A DNA stretch of 12,280 bases from JBEKDJ01 sp050014415. GTDB lineage: Bacteria; Desulfobacterota; BSN033; UBA1163. Position 1 is the stretch's first letter. Every line of letters starts with the position of its first letter. Made by a program: the position numbers and the translations under genes. The notes under the pieces were generated by a model. The model was not told the origin of the DNA and made no database searches. It saw nothing but the letters and a program-made list of their open reading frames with translations. The stretch lies in contig JBEKDJ010000132.1 of the NCBI GenBank assembly GCA_050014415.1, positions 1-12,280 on the forward strand. The letters run 5' to 3'. This document shows, piece after piece, positions 1-7,018 of the stretch.

Positions 1-230
1 AAGATAGGAACTGCCCATTCTTGCCATAGGAACATATAAGTTGCCAAAAAAATGGCTTATATATCAAAGCTGAGAAAGCGAAGAACATCGGAAGGAAACT
101 TCCAGAAAGAAGGATAACAGGCTGAGTTGAAAAGACAAATGGTAAACTCTTTCCATGATTTTTTTTAAAAACTTCGCGCTAAAGGGTGGAATGGCTGGCC
201 CAACCGATAGACATTCTTTCGTATCAAGAA

Positions 231-258
231 ATCGGGTTGAGCCTAACCACAACCCGAT
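231..258 (-). terminator. Hairpin, possible terminator of the nfnAB transcript
   Basis: A perfect 9-bp stem (ATCGGGTTG / CAACCCGAT) with a 10-nt loop lies about 107 nt beyond the nfnB stop codon. Read on the minus strand, the stem is followed by TTTCTTG, which is only moderately U-rich. It could be a weak intrinsic terminator or a 3'-end stabilising structure. Confidence 0.4.
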
Positions 259-292
259 ATAAGTACGAAGAAGATTTTGAAGGTTGGACAGT

Positions 293-326
293 GAGAGAGG
301 GCAGAGCCATTGGCTCCCCCTCTCTC
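293..326 (-). other. Stable hairpin just past nfnB
   Basis: A GC-rich inverted repeat starts about 40 nt past the nfnB stop. It has a 9-bp outer stem (GAGAGAGGG / CCCTCTCTC), a small asymmetric bulge, then a 5-bp inner stem (GAGCC / GGCTC) with an ATT loop. No U-run follows on either strand, so it is not a classical intrinsic terminator. A role in 3'-end protection or as part of a two-hairpin termination region with 231-258 is inferred. Confidence 0.45.
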
Positions 327-364
327 GGCAACGCTCTCATTGTCGAAAGGGGGAAGGGGAATGA

Positions 365-1774
365 TTACTTATTCATTAAATATTCATGGATCGAATTGCC
401 GGCCTTTCTTCCCGCACCCATGGCCAGGATGACAGTCGCTGAACCTGTCACGATATCCCCACCCGCCCAAACTCCCGGTTTGCTGGTCTTCCCGGTTTCG
501 AGGTCCGCGACGATATAACCTCTCTTGTTCAGTTCCAAACCCGGTGTCGTCGTGGGGAGAAGCGGATTCGCACCTGCACCAATGGCTACCACTGCCATAT
601 CACAATCCAATTGAAATTCTGAACCTTTCATCGGAACAGGCCTTCGCCTTCCCGAATCATCCGGCTCTCCTAATTCCATCCGGAGGCACTCCATCCCTGT
701 CACCCAGCCGTTGCCATTGCCAAGGAATCGTGTAGGAGCCGTAAGAAGATAGAATTGAACTCCTTCCTCCTCCGCATGATGGACCTCTTCAATACGGGCT
801 GGCATCTCGTCTTTTGATCGGCGGTAGATGACCCTCACTGTATCTGCCCCTAATCGAAGGGCCGTTCTCGCCGAATCCATGGCGACATTCCCTGCTCCGA
901 AGACGGCGACATTTTTGCCTCGGGCAATCGGGGTATCATATTGGGGAAAGAGATAAGCCTTCATCAAATTAGAACGGGTCAAATACTCGTTGGCCGAATA
1001 GATGCCACAAAGGTTCTCCCCCGGAGTATTCATAAACTGAGGAAGCCCGGCCCCTAAACCCAAAAATACGGCATCATACTCTTGAAGCAGTTCATCTACG
1101 GTCTCAATTCTTCCGATGACGCAATTACACTCTACCTTCACCCCCAATCGTTCCAGATAATTGACTTCTGCCTGAACAATCTCTTTTGGAAGACGAAATT
1201 CAGGAATACCGTAAATCAGGACGCCACCGGGTTTATGGAGGGCTTCAAAGATGGTTACTTCGTGTCCTTTAAGAATAAGATCCCCTGCTAAAGTTAAGCC
1301 AGCTGGTCCTGATCCCACAACAACCACTTTCTTCCCGGTGGCCGGAGCCTTTTCAGGAATGAAGACCTCTCCTTTTGCTCTCTCCCAATCTGCAGCAAAA
1401 CGCTCTAATCTCCCAATGGCGACGGGTTGGTCTTTCTTGCCAACAATGCATACCTTTTCACACTGGTCTTCCTGAGGACAAACACGTCCGCAAACAGCGG
1501 GAAGGCTGTTGCGTTCCTTCAGCTTCCGAGCAGCACCGATAAAATCCCCTTCCAAGATGAGTTTGACAAAGGCAGGTATTTCGATCTCTACGGGACATCC
1601 CTCAATGCATTTTGGTTTCTTGCACTGAAGACAGCGACTCGCCTCCAGTTGTGCCAATTCAGGCGTGTATCCGAATGGGACCTCATTAAAATTCCTCGCC
1701 CTCACCTTGGGTTCCTGTTCCGGCATCTTCTGCCTTGGGACTTTCGGTTTTTCCTTCTTCTCTTTCTCTGCCAT
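365..1774 (-). CDS. nfnB: NADH-dependent reduced ferredoxin:NADP+ oxidoreductase, large subunit (NfnB; GltD-like)
   Basis: This 469-residue protein belongs to the glutamate synthase small-chain/NfnB flavoprotein family and has the usual length. An N-terminal ferredoxin-like part has Cys at 48, 51, 56, 60 and at 95, 99, 105, 109, fitting two [4Fe-4S] clusters. A FAD Rossmann motif (GSGPAG, 154-159) follows, then an NADPH Rossmann motif (GAGNVAMD, 293-300) with YRRS at 317-320, and a C-terminal FAD motif (GGDIVTG, 438-444). In Nfn this subunit binds NADPH and the bifurcating FAD. With NfnA, the cytoplasmic complex couples NADPH oxidation to reduction of NAD+ and ferredoxin, reversibly. The start is ATG with GGGGG five bases upstream. 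The gene begins 11 nt after nfnA ends, so the two are surely cotranscribed. The alternative name, glutamate synthase small subunit, is less likely because NfnA is adjacent and no GltB is seen. Confidence 0.93.
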   Translation of the reverse strand: MAEKEKKEKPKVPRQKMPEQEPKVRARNFNEVPFGYTPELAQLEASRCLQCKKPKCIEGCPVEIEIPAFVKLILEGDFIGAARKLKERNSLPAVCGRVCPQEDQCEKVCIVGKKDQPVAIGRLERFAADWERAKGEVFIPEKAPATGKKVVVVGSGPAGLTLAGDLILKGHEVTIFEALHKPGGVLIYGIPEFRLPKEIVQAEVNYLERLGVKVECNCVIGRIETVDELLQEYDAVFLGLGAGLPQFMNTPGENLCGIYSANEYLTRSNLMKAYLFPQYDTPIARGKNVAVFGAGNVAMDSARTALRLGADTVRVIYRRSKDEMPARIEEVHHAEEEGVQFYLLTAPTRFLGNGNGWVTGMECLRMELGEPDDSGRRRPVPMKGSEFQLDCDMAVVAIGAGANPLLPTTTPGLELNKRGYIVADLETGKTSKPGVWAGGDIVTGSATVILAMGAGRKAGNSIHEYLMNK

Positions 1775-1785
1775 CGCAGCCCCCT

Positions 1786-2619
1786 TTATTTTACAATCGC
1801 CATAAATCTATCCATGGATGCCTTCTCCTCCGTGAGATAGGCCCGTTGTCGTTTCACCAGTTCGTCATAGTCAACCTCATGGCCGTCAAATTCCGGGCCA
1901 TCCACACAACAGAACCGAGTCCTACCTCCAACGGTGACCCGGCAAGCCCCACACATCCCCGTTGCATCCACCATGATGGGATTCAGACTGACCATTGTCT
2001 TGACCCCATATTCCTTCGTCAGTTTGCACAAGAACTTCATCATGGGTACGGGCCCAATTCCTACAATCAGTTTTACATCTTTCTGCCCGTCCAAGATTTG
2101 GCGGAGCACATCCGTCACAAATCCATGGTGCCCATAGCTTCCATCATCCGTCGTCACCCTCAGGTCGTGACTGGCTGCACGCATCTCATCTTCCAGGATA
2201 AGAAGATCTTTCGTCCGGGAACCGATGATGGCGATCACGTGGTTCCCGGCCTCTTTGTAAGCTTTAGTGATCGGGTACATCACTGCAACACCCGTTCCAC
2301 CCCCTACACAGATCACCGTTCCCAGATTCTCGATATGAGTAGGTCTTCCTAGAGGCCCGATGATGTCGGTGATAGAATCTCCCACGTTGAGAGTTCTCAG
2401 GAGAGCAGTCGATTTTCCCACGACTTGAAAGATCAGGTCGATCGTTCCTGCAGAAGAGTTGGTTCCTGCCATGGTCAATGGGATTTTCTCTCCAGTTTCG
2501 TTGACCCTTAGCACGACAAATTGTCCCGGCTTTGCCTTGCGAGCAATTCGGGGTGCCTCGACCCTAAGTTGGCACACCGTATTCTCAGCCATCTCCCTTT
2601 TTTGTAGAATCTTATGCAA
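1786..2619 (-). CDS. nfnA: NADH-dependent reduced ferredoxin:NADP+ oxidoreductase, small subunit (NfnA; sulfide dehydrogenase/PyrK-like)
   Basis: This 277-residue protein has the ferredoxin-NADP reductase fold of the NfnA/PyrK family. An N-terminal FAD-binding barrel contains the PGQFVVLR motif (31-38). A nucleotide-binding domain contains VGGGTG (105-110) and VGIGPVPMM (186-194). A C-terminal [2Fe-2S] site reads DATGMCGAC (218-226) with further Cys at 237/238. Asp218 plus three Cys fits the Asp/Cys3 ligation known for Nfn, whereas PyrK uses four Cys. The subunit binds NAD(H) and passes electrons between its FAD, the 2Fe-2S cluster and NfnB. The start is TTG, chosen because the first residues (HKILQKREM) match the family N-terminus and because AAAGGGGGGGAG lies directly upstream. 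No good promoter was recognised upstream. Confidence 0.92.
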   Translation of the reverse strand: MHKILQKREMAENTVCQLRVEAPRIARKAKPGQFVVLRVNETGEKIPLTMAGTNSSAGTIDLIFQVVGKSTALLRTLNVGDSITDIIGPLGRPTHIENLGTVICVGGGTGVAVMYPITKAYKEAGNHVIAIIGSRTKDLLILEDEMRAASHDLRVTTDDGSYGHHGFVTDVLRQILDGQKDVKLIVGIGPVPMMKFLCKLTKEYGVKTMVSLNPIMVDATGMCGACRVTVGGRTRFCCVDGPEFDGHEVDYDELVKRQRAYLTEEKASMDRFMAIVK

Positions 2620-2965
2620 TCTCCCCCCCTTTCTGGTATTTTTCCGACAATGTAGAAGTACTTGGATGTCAGTCCGCTAGCAGTTTTAAAATCTCGCGAC
2701 TCAATGGTGAGACCCTGATGGATTGGATCCTTGACATCGACAAGAAGAAACCTCGAAAGAAATAGCTGAAGATATTTGAGATTCCAATTCAGAGAATCCA
2801 GGAGTCAGCCCCGCCATAGGCGGGGTCAGAATCAAAAGACAATTCCTGCTCGTTTTGTTCCGGGCTCAAGGCACAAGATGAACCAATCTTCTATACTGGA
2901 TTCTGGCTCCTGACTTCTGAATTCCCAACATCAGAAACCATTTCTCAGGGTAAATCTGCTAGAAC
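2620..2965. other. Intergenic region with GC hairpin and degenerate repeats
   Basis: No gene is supported between nfnA and the radical SAM gene. The stretch presumably contains the nfnA promoter, but the best -35 (CTGACA, minus strand, 2667-2672) has no good -10. A perfect 7-bp hairpin (CCCCGCC, ATA loop, GGCGGGG) sits at 2809-2825. It is flanked by words such as AGAATCCAG, GGAGTCAG, GGATTCTGG and CTCCTGAC at about 2781-2808 and 2897-2925, roughly inverted relative to each other. This looks like a decayed dispersed repeat element. A plus-strand open frame ending near 2764 (..LMDWILDIDKKKPRKK) has no visible start and is probably chance. Confidence 0.5.
2809..2825. repeat. Perfect GC hairpin CCCCGCC-ATA-GGCGGGG
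   Basis: A 7-bp perfect stem with a three-base loop. It is not followed by a T-run on either strand (GGGGTCAGAA on plus, GGGGCTGACT on minus), so it is not a normal terminator. It is embedded in the degenerate AGGAGTCAG-type repeats of this intergenic region and may be the core of a REP-like element. Confidence 0.6.
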
Positions 2966-4654
2966 CTAGCCATAGTAATCGGGCGCGTTTATCGCTACCC
3001 AGGGAGTTTTCCCTTCTGCCCGGAGAAAACCCTTCCTGGATAGCAGGGAGATCGCCTCTGACGAAAAAGCCCTAACGTCCTTGAAGTCGAGGATGACCTT
3101 CTGTATCTCGACATTCAAAGCCCCTTTGAGCCTTTTTACTAATTCCTTCGCTCCTTCTCGATCCATCGAACCTTCCAGCCTAACAAAAAGGGTTTCAAGC
3201 CGCTCATTGTAAACTGAATAGAGTCCAAGGGTGTCGGCTGCTTTATGGCCGATGAGAAGCTTCTTCTCCGCAATCTTCTCCCCCACCCTCTGGATCAAGT
3301 CACGGCTATTCTGGAGAGGAATCGTGCCATTCGTCCTCTGAAGGATTCTTGAAAGACTTGGGATATCGCTTTCCGGTGTCCTGCGAGCAATGCTTCGATA
3401 GGCCATATTCGAGAGGACGCGCGTGAAGAATCGCTGTTGGGGATGAAAGACCCGTTTAAAGATGGAACCCCAAGAATAGGCTTCTTTGCACGCCCAATTG
3501 AACCCTTCCTGAAGAGTCTCCTCGGTCATCAATTTCGGTCTGTAGACTACCGTTGCCCCATTGTATTTGGTCCAATCTCTGTGTAAGAGTCTATCCTCCG
3601 ATTCCATCCTTTCATATACTGGCGTCGCGGGCAAAGGAGTGAGGATGAAGAAACTAGGTAACTCAATCTTATTCCGCTCACAAAAGCGAACCGTCCTTTC
3701 AAAAACCCCCTCATCATCATGATCCAACCCGAAAATAAATCCCGCCACAATCATGATGTCATGGTCATGGACAGTCTTAATCGCTTCATCAAATTGAGAA
3801 GCACGATTGAATGCCTTATTCACATCCTTCAAGTTTTCTGCAGACAGAGATTCAATTCCCAGGAATAGCGAAACACATCCGCTCTCTGCAGCGAGTTTCA
3901 GGAGTTCAGGGTCTCTGGCAAGGGTCATACTGGCTTGGCTGGCCCATTTCTTCTTGAGAGGCTTCAATCGCGTGAAAAGCTCTTTAGCATAATGGCGGGT
4001 CCCTGCGATATTGTCGTCTACGAAAACAAAGAACTCCCCTTCTAGACGTCTCACCTCATCGATGACCTCTTCAACGGGTCTACAGCGGTAGGTCTTTCCG
4101 AAGAAATGGGTGACGTAACAGAATTCACATTGGTGAGGACAGCCCCGGCTCGTCTGGACGCAATTTGCTGTCATGTAAGCTTCCTTACGAAGGAGATCGA
4201 GCCTCGGAGGAGGCATCCCTTTCATGGAACAGTAACCTCCTGCCTTGTAGAAGGGTTTCAGACACCCATTTTTGAGATCTTTGATCAACCCTTCCCAGAC
4301 ATTCTCTGCCTCACCGATCACCACGGCGTCCACATGCTCCTTGGCTTCAAGCGGAAGGCTTGATGCATGAGGGCCGCCCATGACAACCGGAATGCCTCTC
4401 TGCCGAAACTTCTGTGAAATCTGATAGGCCCTCGGAGCATGCATCACCATCCCAGTCACACCCACGAGATCAACATCCTCTTCAAAGTCGATCGGTTCTA
4501 CATTCTCATCTGTGATTTTCAGTTCAATATCTGAGGGTGTGAGAGCTGCCAGCGTGGTCAATGTGAGATGGGCGAACCATATGTTTTTTATTACTCGTTG
4601 CGAATGGCCGATATAAGGGTGGTCATAGGCCGGATCGATCAGTCGAATTTTCAA
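2966..4654 (-). CDS. B12-binding domain/radical SAM protein with C-terminal STAS-like domain
   Basis: This 562-residue protein has an N-terminal cobalamin-binding-type domain (about 1-140; LVGVTGMVMHAPRAYQIS near 63-80, VVMGGPHAS at 90-98, VIGEAENVW at 112-120). A radical SAM core follows with Cys172, Cys176 and Cys179 (SRGCPHQCEFCYV), FVDDN at 211-215 and GIESL at 266-270. It resembles BchE/HpnP-type enzymes, in which SAM is cleaved reductively at a [4Fe-4S] cluster. The substrate cannot be told. I do not see a DxHxxG cobalamin-ligand motif, so B12 may bind base-off without a His ligand, or not at all. Residues about 484-560 (TLFVRLEGSMD.., VILDFKDVRAFSSEAISLL) look like a STAS domain. The start is TTG, set by GAGGAGG eight bases upstream, with no in-frame ATG nearby. 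The gene has its own promoter and lies 160 nt downstream of the ParA operon. Confidence 0.88.
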   Translation of the reverse strand: MKIRLIDPAYDHPYIGHSQRVIKNIWFAHLTLTTLAALTPSDIELKITDENVEPIDFEEDVDLVGVTGMVMHAPRAYQISQKFRQRGIPVVMGGPHASSLPLEAKEHVDAVVIGEAENVWEGLIKDLKNGCLKPFYKAGGYCSMKGMPPPRLDLLRKEAYMTANCVQTSRGCPHQCEFCYVTHFFGKTYRCRPVEEVIDEVRRLEGEFFVFVDDNIAGTRHYAKELFTRLKPLKKKWASQASMTLARDPELLKLAAESGCVSLFLGIESLSAENLKDVNKAFNRASQFDEAIKTVHDHDIMIVAGFIFGLDHDDEGVFERTVRFCERNKIELPSFFILTPLPATPVYERMESEDRLLHRDWTKYNGATVVYRPKLMTEETLQEGFNWACKEAYSWGSIFKRVFHPQQRFFTRVLSNMAYRSIARRTPESDIPSLSRILQRTNGTIPLQNSRDLIQRVGEKIAEKKLLIGHKAADTLGLYSVYNERLETLFVRLEGSMDREGAKELVKRLKGALNVEIQKVILDFKDVRAFSSEAISLLSRKGFLRAEGKTPWVAINAPDYYG

Positions 4655-4739
4655 ATGGAGATCCTCCTCAAAACAGACGCCCTGTTCTCAAGAATGGGGG
4701 AAAGAGGTGTGGAAGCGAACAATCCTTAAGGTAAAAACA

Positions 4740-4768
4740 ATTATAGCCCATTTGTCAGATTGTGTCAA
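4740..4768 (-). promoter_or_regulatory. Perfect consensus sigma-70 promoter for the radical SAM gene
   Basis: On the minus strand, TTGACA (4768-4763) is followed by exactly 17 bp and TATAAT (4745-4740), both full consensus. Transcription should start near 4733, giving a leader of about 80 nt before the TTG start at 4654. It separates this gene from the upstream coiled-coil gene, whose stop is only about 47 bp away. Confidence 0.85.
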
Positions 4769-4814
4769 CGGTGGACAACACATCCATTGGACCATTTCCA
4801 GCGTAAAATCGAAA

Positions 4815-5618
4815 CTATTCGGGATTCTGGGACAGATTATAGTAATTCGTCTTGCAGGAATCTCTTAAGAGAGACAAGGATTCTCTTACCTCATTGAAGG
4901 ATCTCTTCAAGGTCTCGTGCTTTTTCTCTAGATCCATATTGTGGGCCAAGGCCTCCTCCAGTTTGGATTGAAGCTCCCTGTTCTCCTCTGAGAAATGGGA
5001 AGCCTCCCGCTCCTTCAGTCTCCCCTTAATCTGCAGGAGCTCATCCTGTTCTATTTGGGATTCCAGTTCCTGAATTCGATGGAAGGCTCCATCCCTCTGC
5101 TCCGTTGTTCTGGTCAAGACCTCATTGATATCCTTCAACTCTTTTTGAAACTCATGTATCCTTTCCAAAGCGTCCGCGTTTTCTTCCTCGAGATAGGCCG
5201 ATTCAGACTGCATCTCCTTGAGTTTTTGAAGTTCTTTTCTTAGCTCCTCTATTTCGATGCGTAGCCCTTTGTTGTCTTGGGCCAGCTGTTGAATGGTCTT
5301 TTGAGAGGAAGAGAGATCCATCTCAAGAGCCCTCTTGATCCGGCTCGAAGCAAGGAGTTGTTCGTGGAGATCTTCGATCAGCCCCAGAATGTCCTGGCTC
5401 TGTTCCGTTTCCATCCCTTTCTTCGGAAGCGGATGGATAGGTTCCCTTTCTATTCGCTCCTCTGAAGATTTCATTCCCGGATGATTTTCTTCCATCTGTC
5501 TAGGTTCGTCTTCTAGATCAGGAGGAGTGAACTCTTCTCCCTTTCTGATCCTTGGCATCTTCTCAGCTACGCTCTTTTCGAACCCGTCATCCCTGATCAT
5601 CTGACCTTTTGCCTTCAT
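4815..5618 (-). CDS. Long coiled-coil protein, paralogue of the upstream small coiled-coil protein; ParA-operon partner
   Basis: This 267-residue soluble protein is of unrecognised family. Residues 1-70 are charged and probably disordered. Residues about 75-260 are almost continuous heptad-like Glu/Lys/Leu/Gln-rich coiled coil. No signal peptide or membrane segment is seen. The N-terminal DGFEKSVAEKMPR (11-23) resembles DEFTNNVAQKFPN (3-15) of the preceding gene. IEDLHEQL..SSRIKRALEMDL (81-102) aligns without gaps to residues 53-74 of that protein. The two are therefore distant paralogues, this one with a much longer coiled coil. ATG is preceded by TAAGGAGG seven bases upstream, and the gene begins 49 nt after its neighbour ends. 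A scaffold or adaptor role for the ParA ATPase is inferred from context only. Confidence 0.8.
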   Translation of the reverse strand: MKAKGQMIRDDGFEKSVAEKMPRIRKGEEFTPPDLEDEPRQMEENHPGMKSSEERIEREPIHPLPKKGMETEQSQDILGLIEDLHEQLLASSRIKRALEMDLSSSQKTIQQLAQDNKGLRIEIEELRKELQKLKEMQSESAYLEEENADALERIHEFQKELKDINEVLTRTTEQRDGAFHRIQELESQIEQDELLQIKGRLKEREASHFSEENRELQSKLEEALAHNMDLEKKHETLKRSFNEVRESLSLLRDSCKTNYYNLSQNPE

Positions 5619-5667
5619 TGGATTTCCTCCTTAGCAACTCAGCTCACCCAATAGGCTGGACGAATGA

Positions 5668-6000
5668 TTACTTAATACGTTCCTTCATGTATTCATCCAT
5701 CGCCCGTAGCATCTCAATGATCTTCTCCACTTCGACCTTGATCCGGCTCACCTCTTCCAAAACTCGATTTGCCTTTTTGAGGTCGAATTCCAAAGCGGAC
5801 CGAACCGTCAAAGAGGAGCGAAGTTCGGAATATAGGCTATGGATGCGCTCCGTAATGTTATCCTTTTTCGATTCCTCTCCAACCTTCTTGGCCGGAGAGA
5901 TGAATTTGGACTCCGTCACATCCCAAGGTTTTTCAATCGGCTCTTGATTGAGGGTGTTAGGGAATTTCTGTGCTACATTGTTCGTAAACTCATCAGACAT
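5668..6000 (-). CDS. Small coiled-coil protein translationally coupled to ParA
   Basis: This 110-residue protein is of unrecognised family. The frame is open farther upstream (to 6114) inside parA. I chose the ATG at 6000 because its ATGTCTGA overlaps the parA stop codon by 8 bp and GGGAG lies six bases upstream, the classic layout of translational coupling. Residues 1-15 carry a D-x-F-x3-V-A-x-K-x-P motif, about 16-48 are probably disordered, and about 49-108 form a coiled coil. Both the motif and the segment IHSLYSEL..VRSALEFDL (53-74) recur in the next gene. Basic N-terminal peptides in partner proteins often stimulate ParA ATPases (known for ParB, ParG and others). The shared N-terminal motif could play that part here, but this is inference. 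Confidence 0.82.
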   Translation of the reverse strand: MSDEFTNNVAQKFPNTLNQEPIEKPWDVTESKFISPAKKVGEESKKDNITERIHSLYSELRSSLTVRSALEFDLKKANRVLEEVSRIKVEVEKIIEMLRAMDEYMKERIK

Positions 6001-7000
6001 GACCATCTCCCTTCCAGTTAAAGATTTCATCGATGAGGCTCTGGATATCTGTTGCTCCTTTGGACGATTGGCCGACAAGAAAGATTGGCGTTCCTTGGCT
6101 TGTCGCCTCTGCAATCTTCGTATCCTGACGGATCACTGTATTCAGGAGGTATTTGGTGTAATGCGTTTCCAATGCTTTCTTCGAACGTTTACAAATTCGA
6201 TGGGATTCATTATACCGGTTCAGAAAAATAAAGATATTCTCAAAAACGAATGAAAAATCTTCTTCAATGGTGGAAAGAGTTTCGAAAAGGATCTTGAGGC
6301 CATGGTAGGAAAGGAAATCGGCCAAAACAGGGATGATGAGATCGTTCGATGCAAGGATCGCATTGAGATTCAAGAGCCCAATGCTGGGGGACGCATCCAT
6401 GATGATCAGGTCGTAGGTTTTCTCTACCGTGCTGAGCAGTTTCTTCAAACGGAATTCTCTTGAATTCATGGAAAAAAGGGAAAGCTCTATCGGTGATAGG
6501 TTTAGATTCGAGGGAATAATATCCAGCGTGGGAAGGTCCGTTTTCACAATGGTCTTTTCGATTGCCTCCTTCTCGATGAGGGCATTGAACAGAGTCTTTG
6601 GATACTGCTGGTTGTTGAGACCCAGACACTGAGTGAGATGGCCTTGCGGGTCCAAGTCAATCAGGAGTGTTCTGTGCCCCATCTGTGCTAAGCGAAACCC
6701 ATAGGATGCGGAGATAGTACTCTTCCCCGTTCCTCCCTTGAAATTGAGAAAGAGCTGTTTCCTTATCGATTTTATTGGTGAAGGAAGCCCCAGGTATTCC
6801 CGATACTTGATCACATCCTCAGGCTTGTAAAAGCGGTCTTGGTTGGCATCACGTCTTGCAGGAGGAATGATCCCACCAGCCTCTTTCTCCAGAAGCTCCT
6901 GCTTCGAAATCCCGAGGATCTTGGTAAAGGTCATGGGGGTATAGACCGTGTCACCTAGGATATGAGCCTTCTGACTGCCGGAAAGTGAATGGGTTGGCAT
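5993..7000 (-). CDS. ParA/MinD-family ATPase with N-terminal MerR-like DNA-binding domain
   Basis: This is a 335-residue protein. Residues about 18-75 resemble a MerR-type winged helix (YTPMTFTKILGISKQELLEKE .. IIPPARRDANQDRFYKPEDV). Residues 82-330 are a ParA ATPase. They contain a deviant Walker A KGGTGKST (88-95) with signature Lys88 and Lys93, IDLDPQG (114-120) and the Walker B IIMDASPSIG (199-208). Such ATPases dimerise on ATP, bind nucleoid DNA or membrane, and position plasmids, chromosomes, chemoreceptor arrays or other cargo. No C-terminal amphipathic helix of the MinD type is evident. The start has only a weak ribosome binding site (AAGGA, distant), 18 nt after the HEAT gene. The stop overlaps the next gene by 8 bp. 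Without ParB, che or pilus genes, the cargo is unknown. The MerR part could bind DNA for positioning or autoregulation. Confidence 0.9.
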   Translation of the reverse strand: MPTHSLSGSQKAHILGDTVYTPMTFTKILGISKQELLEKEAGGIIPPARRDANQDRFYKPEDVIKYREYLGLPSPIKSIRKQLFLNFKGGTGKSTISASYGFRLAQMGHRTLLIDLDPQGHLTQCLGLNNQQYPKTLFNALIEKEAIEKTIVKTDLPTLDIIPSNLNLSPIELSLFSMNSREFRLKKLLSTVEKTYDLIIMDASPSIGLLNLNAILASNDLIIPVLADFLSYHGLKILFETLSTIEEDFSFVFENIFIFLNRYNESHRICKRSKKALETHYTKYLLNTVIRQDTKIAEATSQGTPIFLVGQSSKGATDIQSLIDEIFNWKGDGHV

Positions 7001-7018
7001 GAATTACTTCTTGGTTCC

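Larger units (their letters stand above)
1..364. other. Intergenic region downstream of nfnB, no gene seen
   Basis: I find no convincing coding sequence here. Short open frames on both strands lack ribosome binding sites and family-like composition. The stretch holds two clear inverted repeats, listed separately (231-258 and 293-326), both beyond the stop codon of the minus-strand gene nfnB. A weaker A/T-rich imperfect inverted repeat around 32-62 surrounds a run of seven A. I see no mobile element ends. Confidence 0.6.

Noticed and set aside
52..117. 21-residue plus-strand ORF (MAYISKLRKR..)
   Set aside because: No Shine-Dalgarno sequence and no other support.
2640..2764. Plus-strand open frame ending LMDWILDIDKKKPRKK, possibly a gene tail
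   Set aside because: Its upstream part is antisense to the nfnA start, no start codon or RBS is visible, and no family is recognised.
5993..6114. Longer version of the small coiled-coil protein starting at 6114 (148 residues)
   Set aside because: The extra 38 residues are an out-of-frame reading of the parA 3' end, and a better start with an RBS overlaps the parA stop at 6000.
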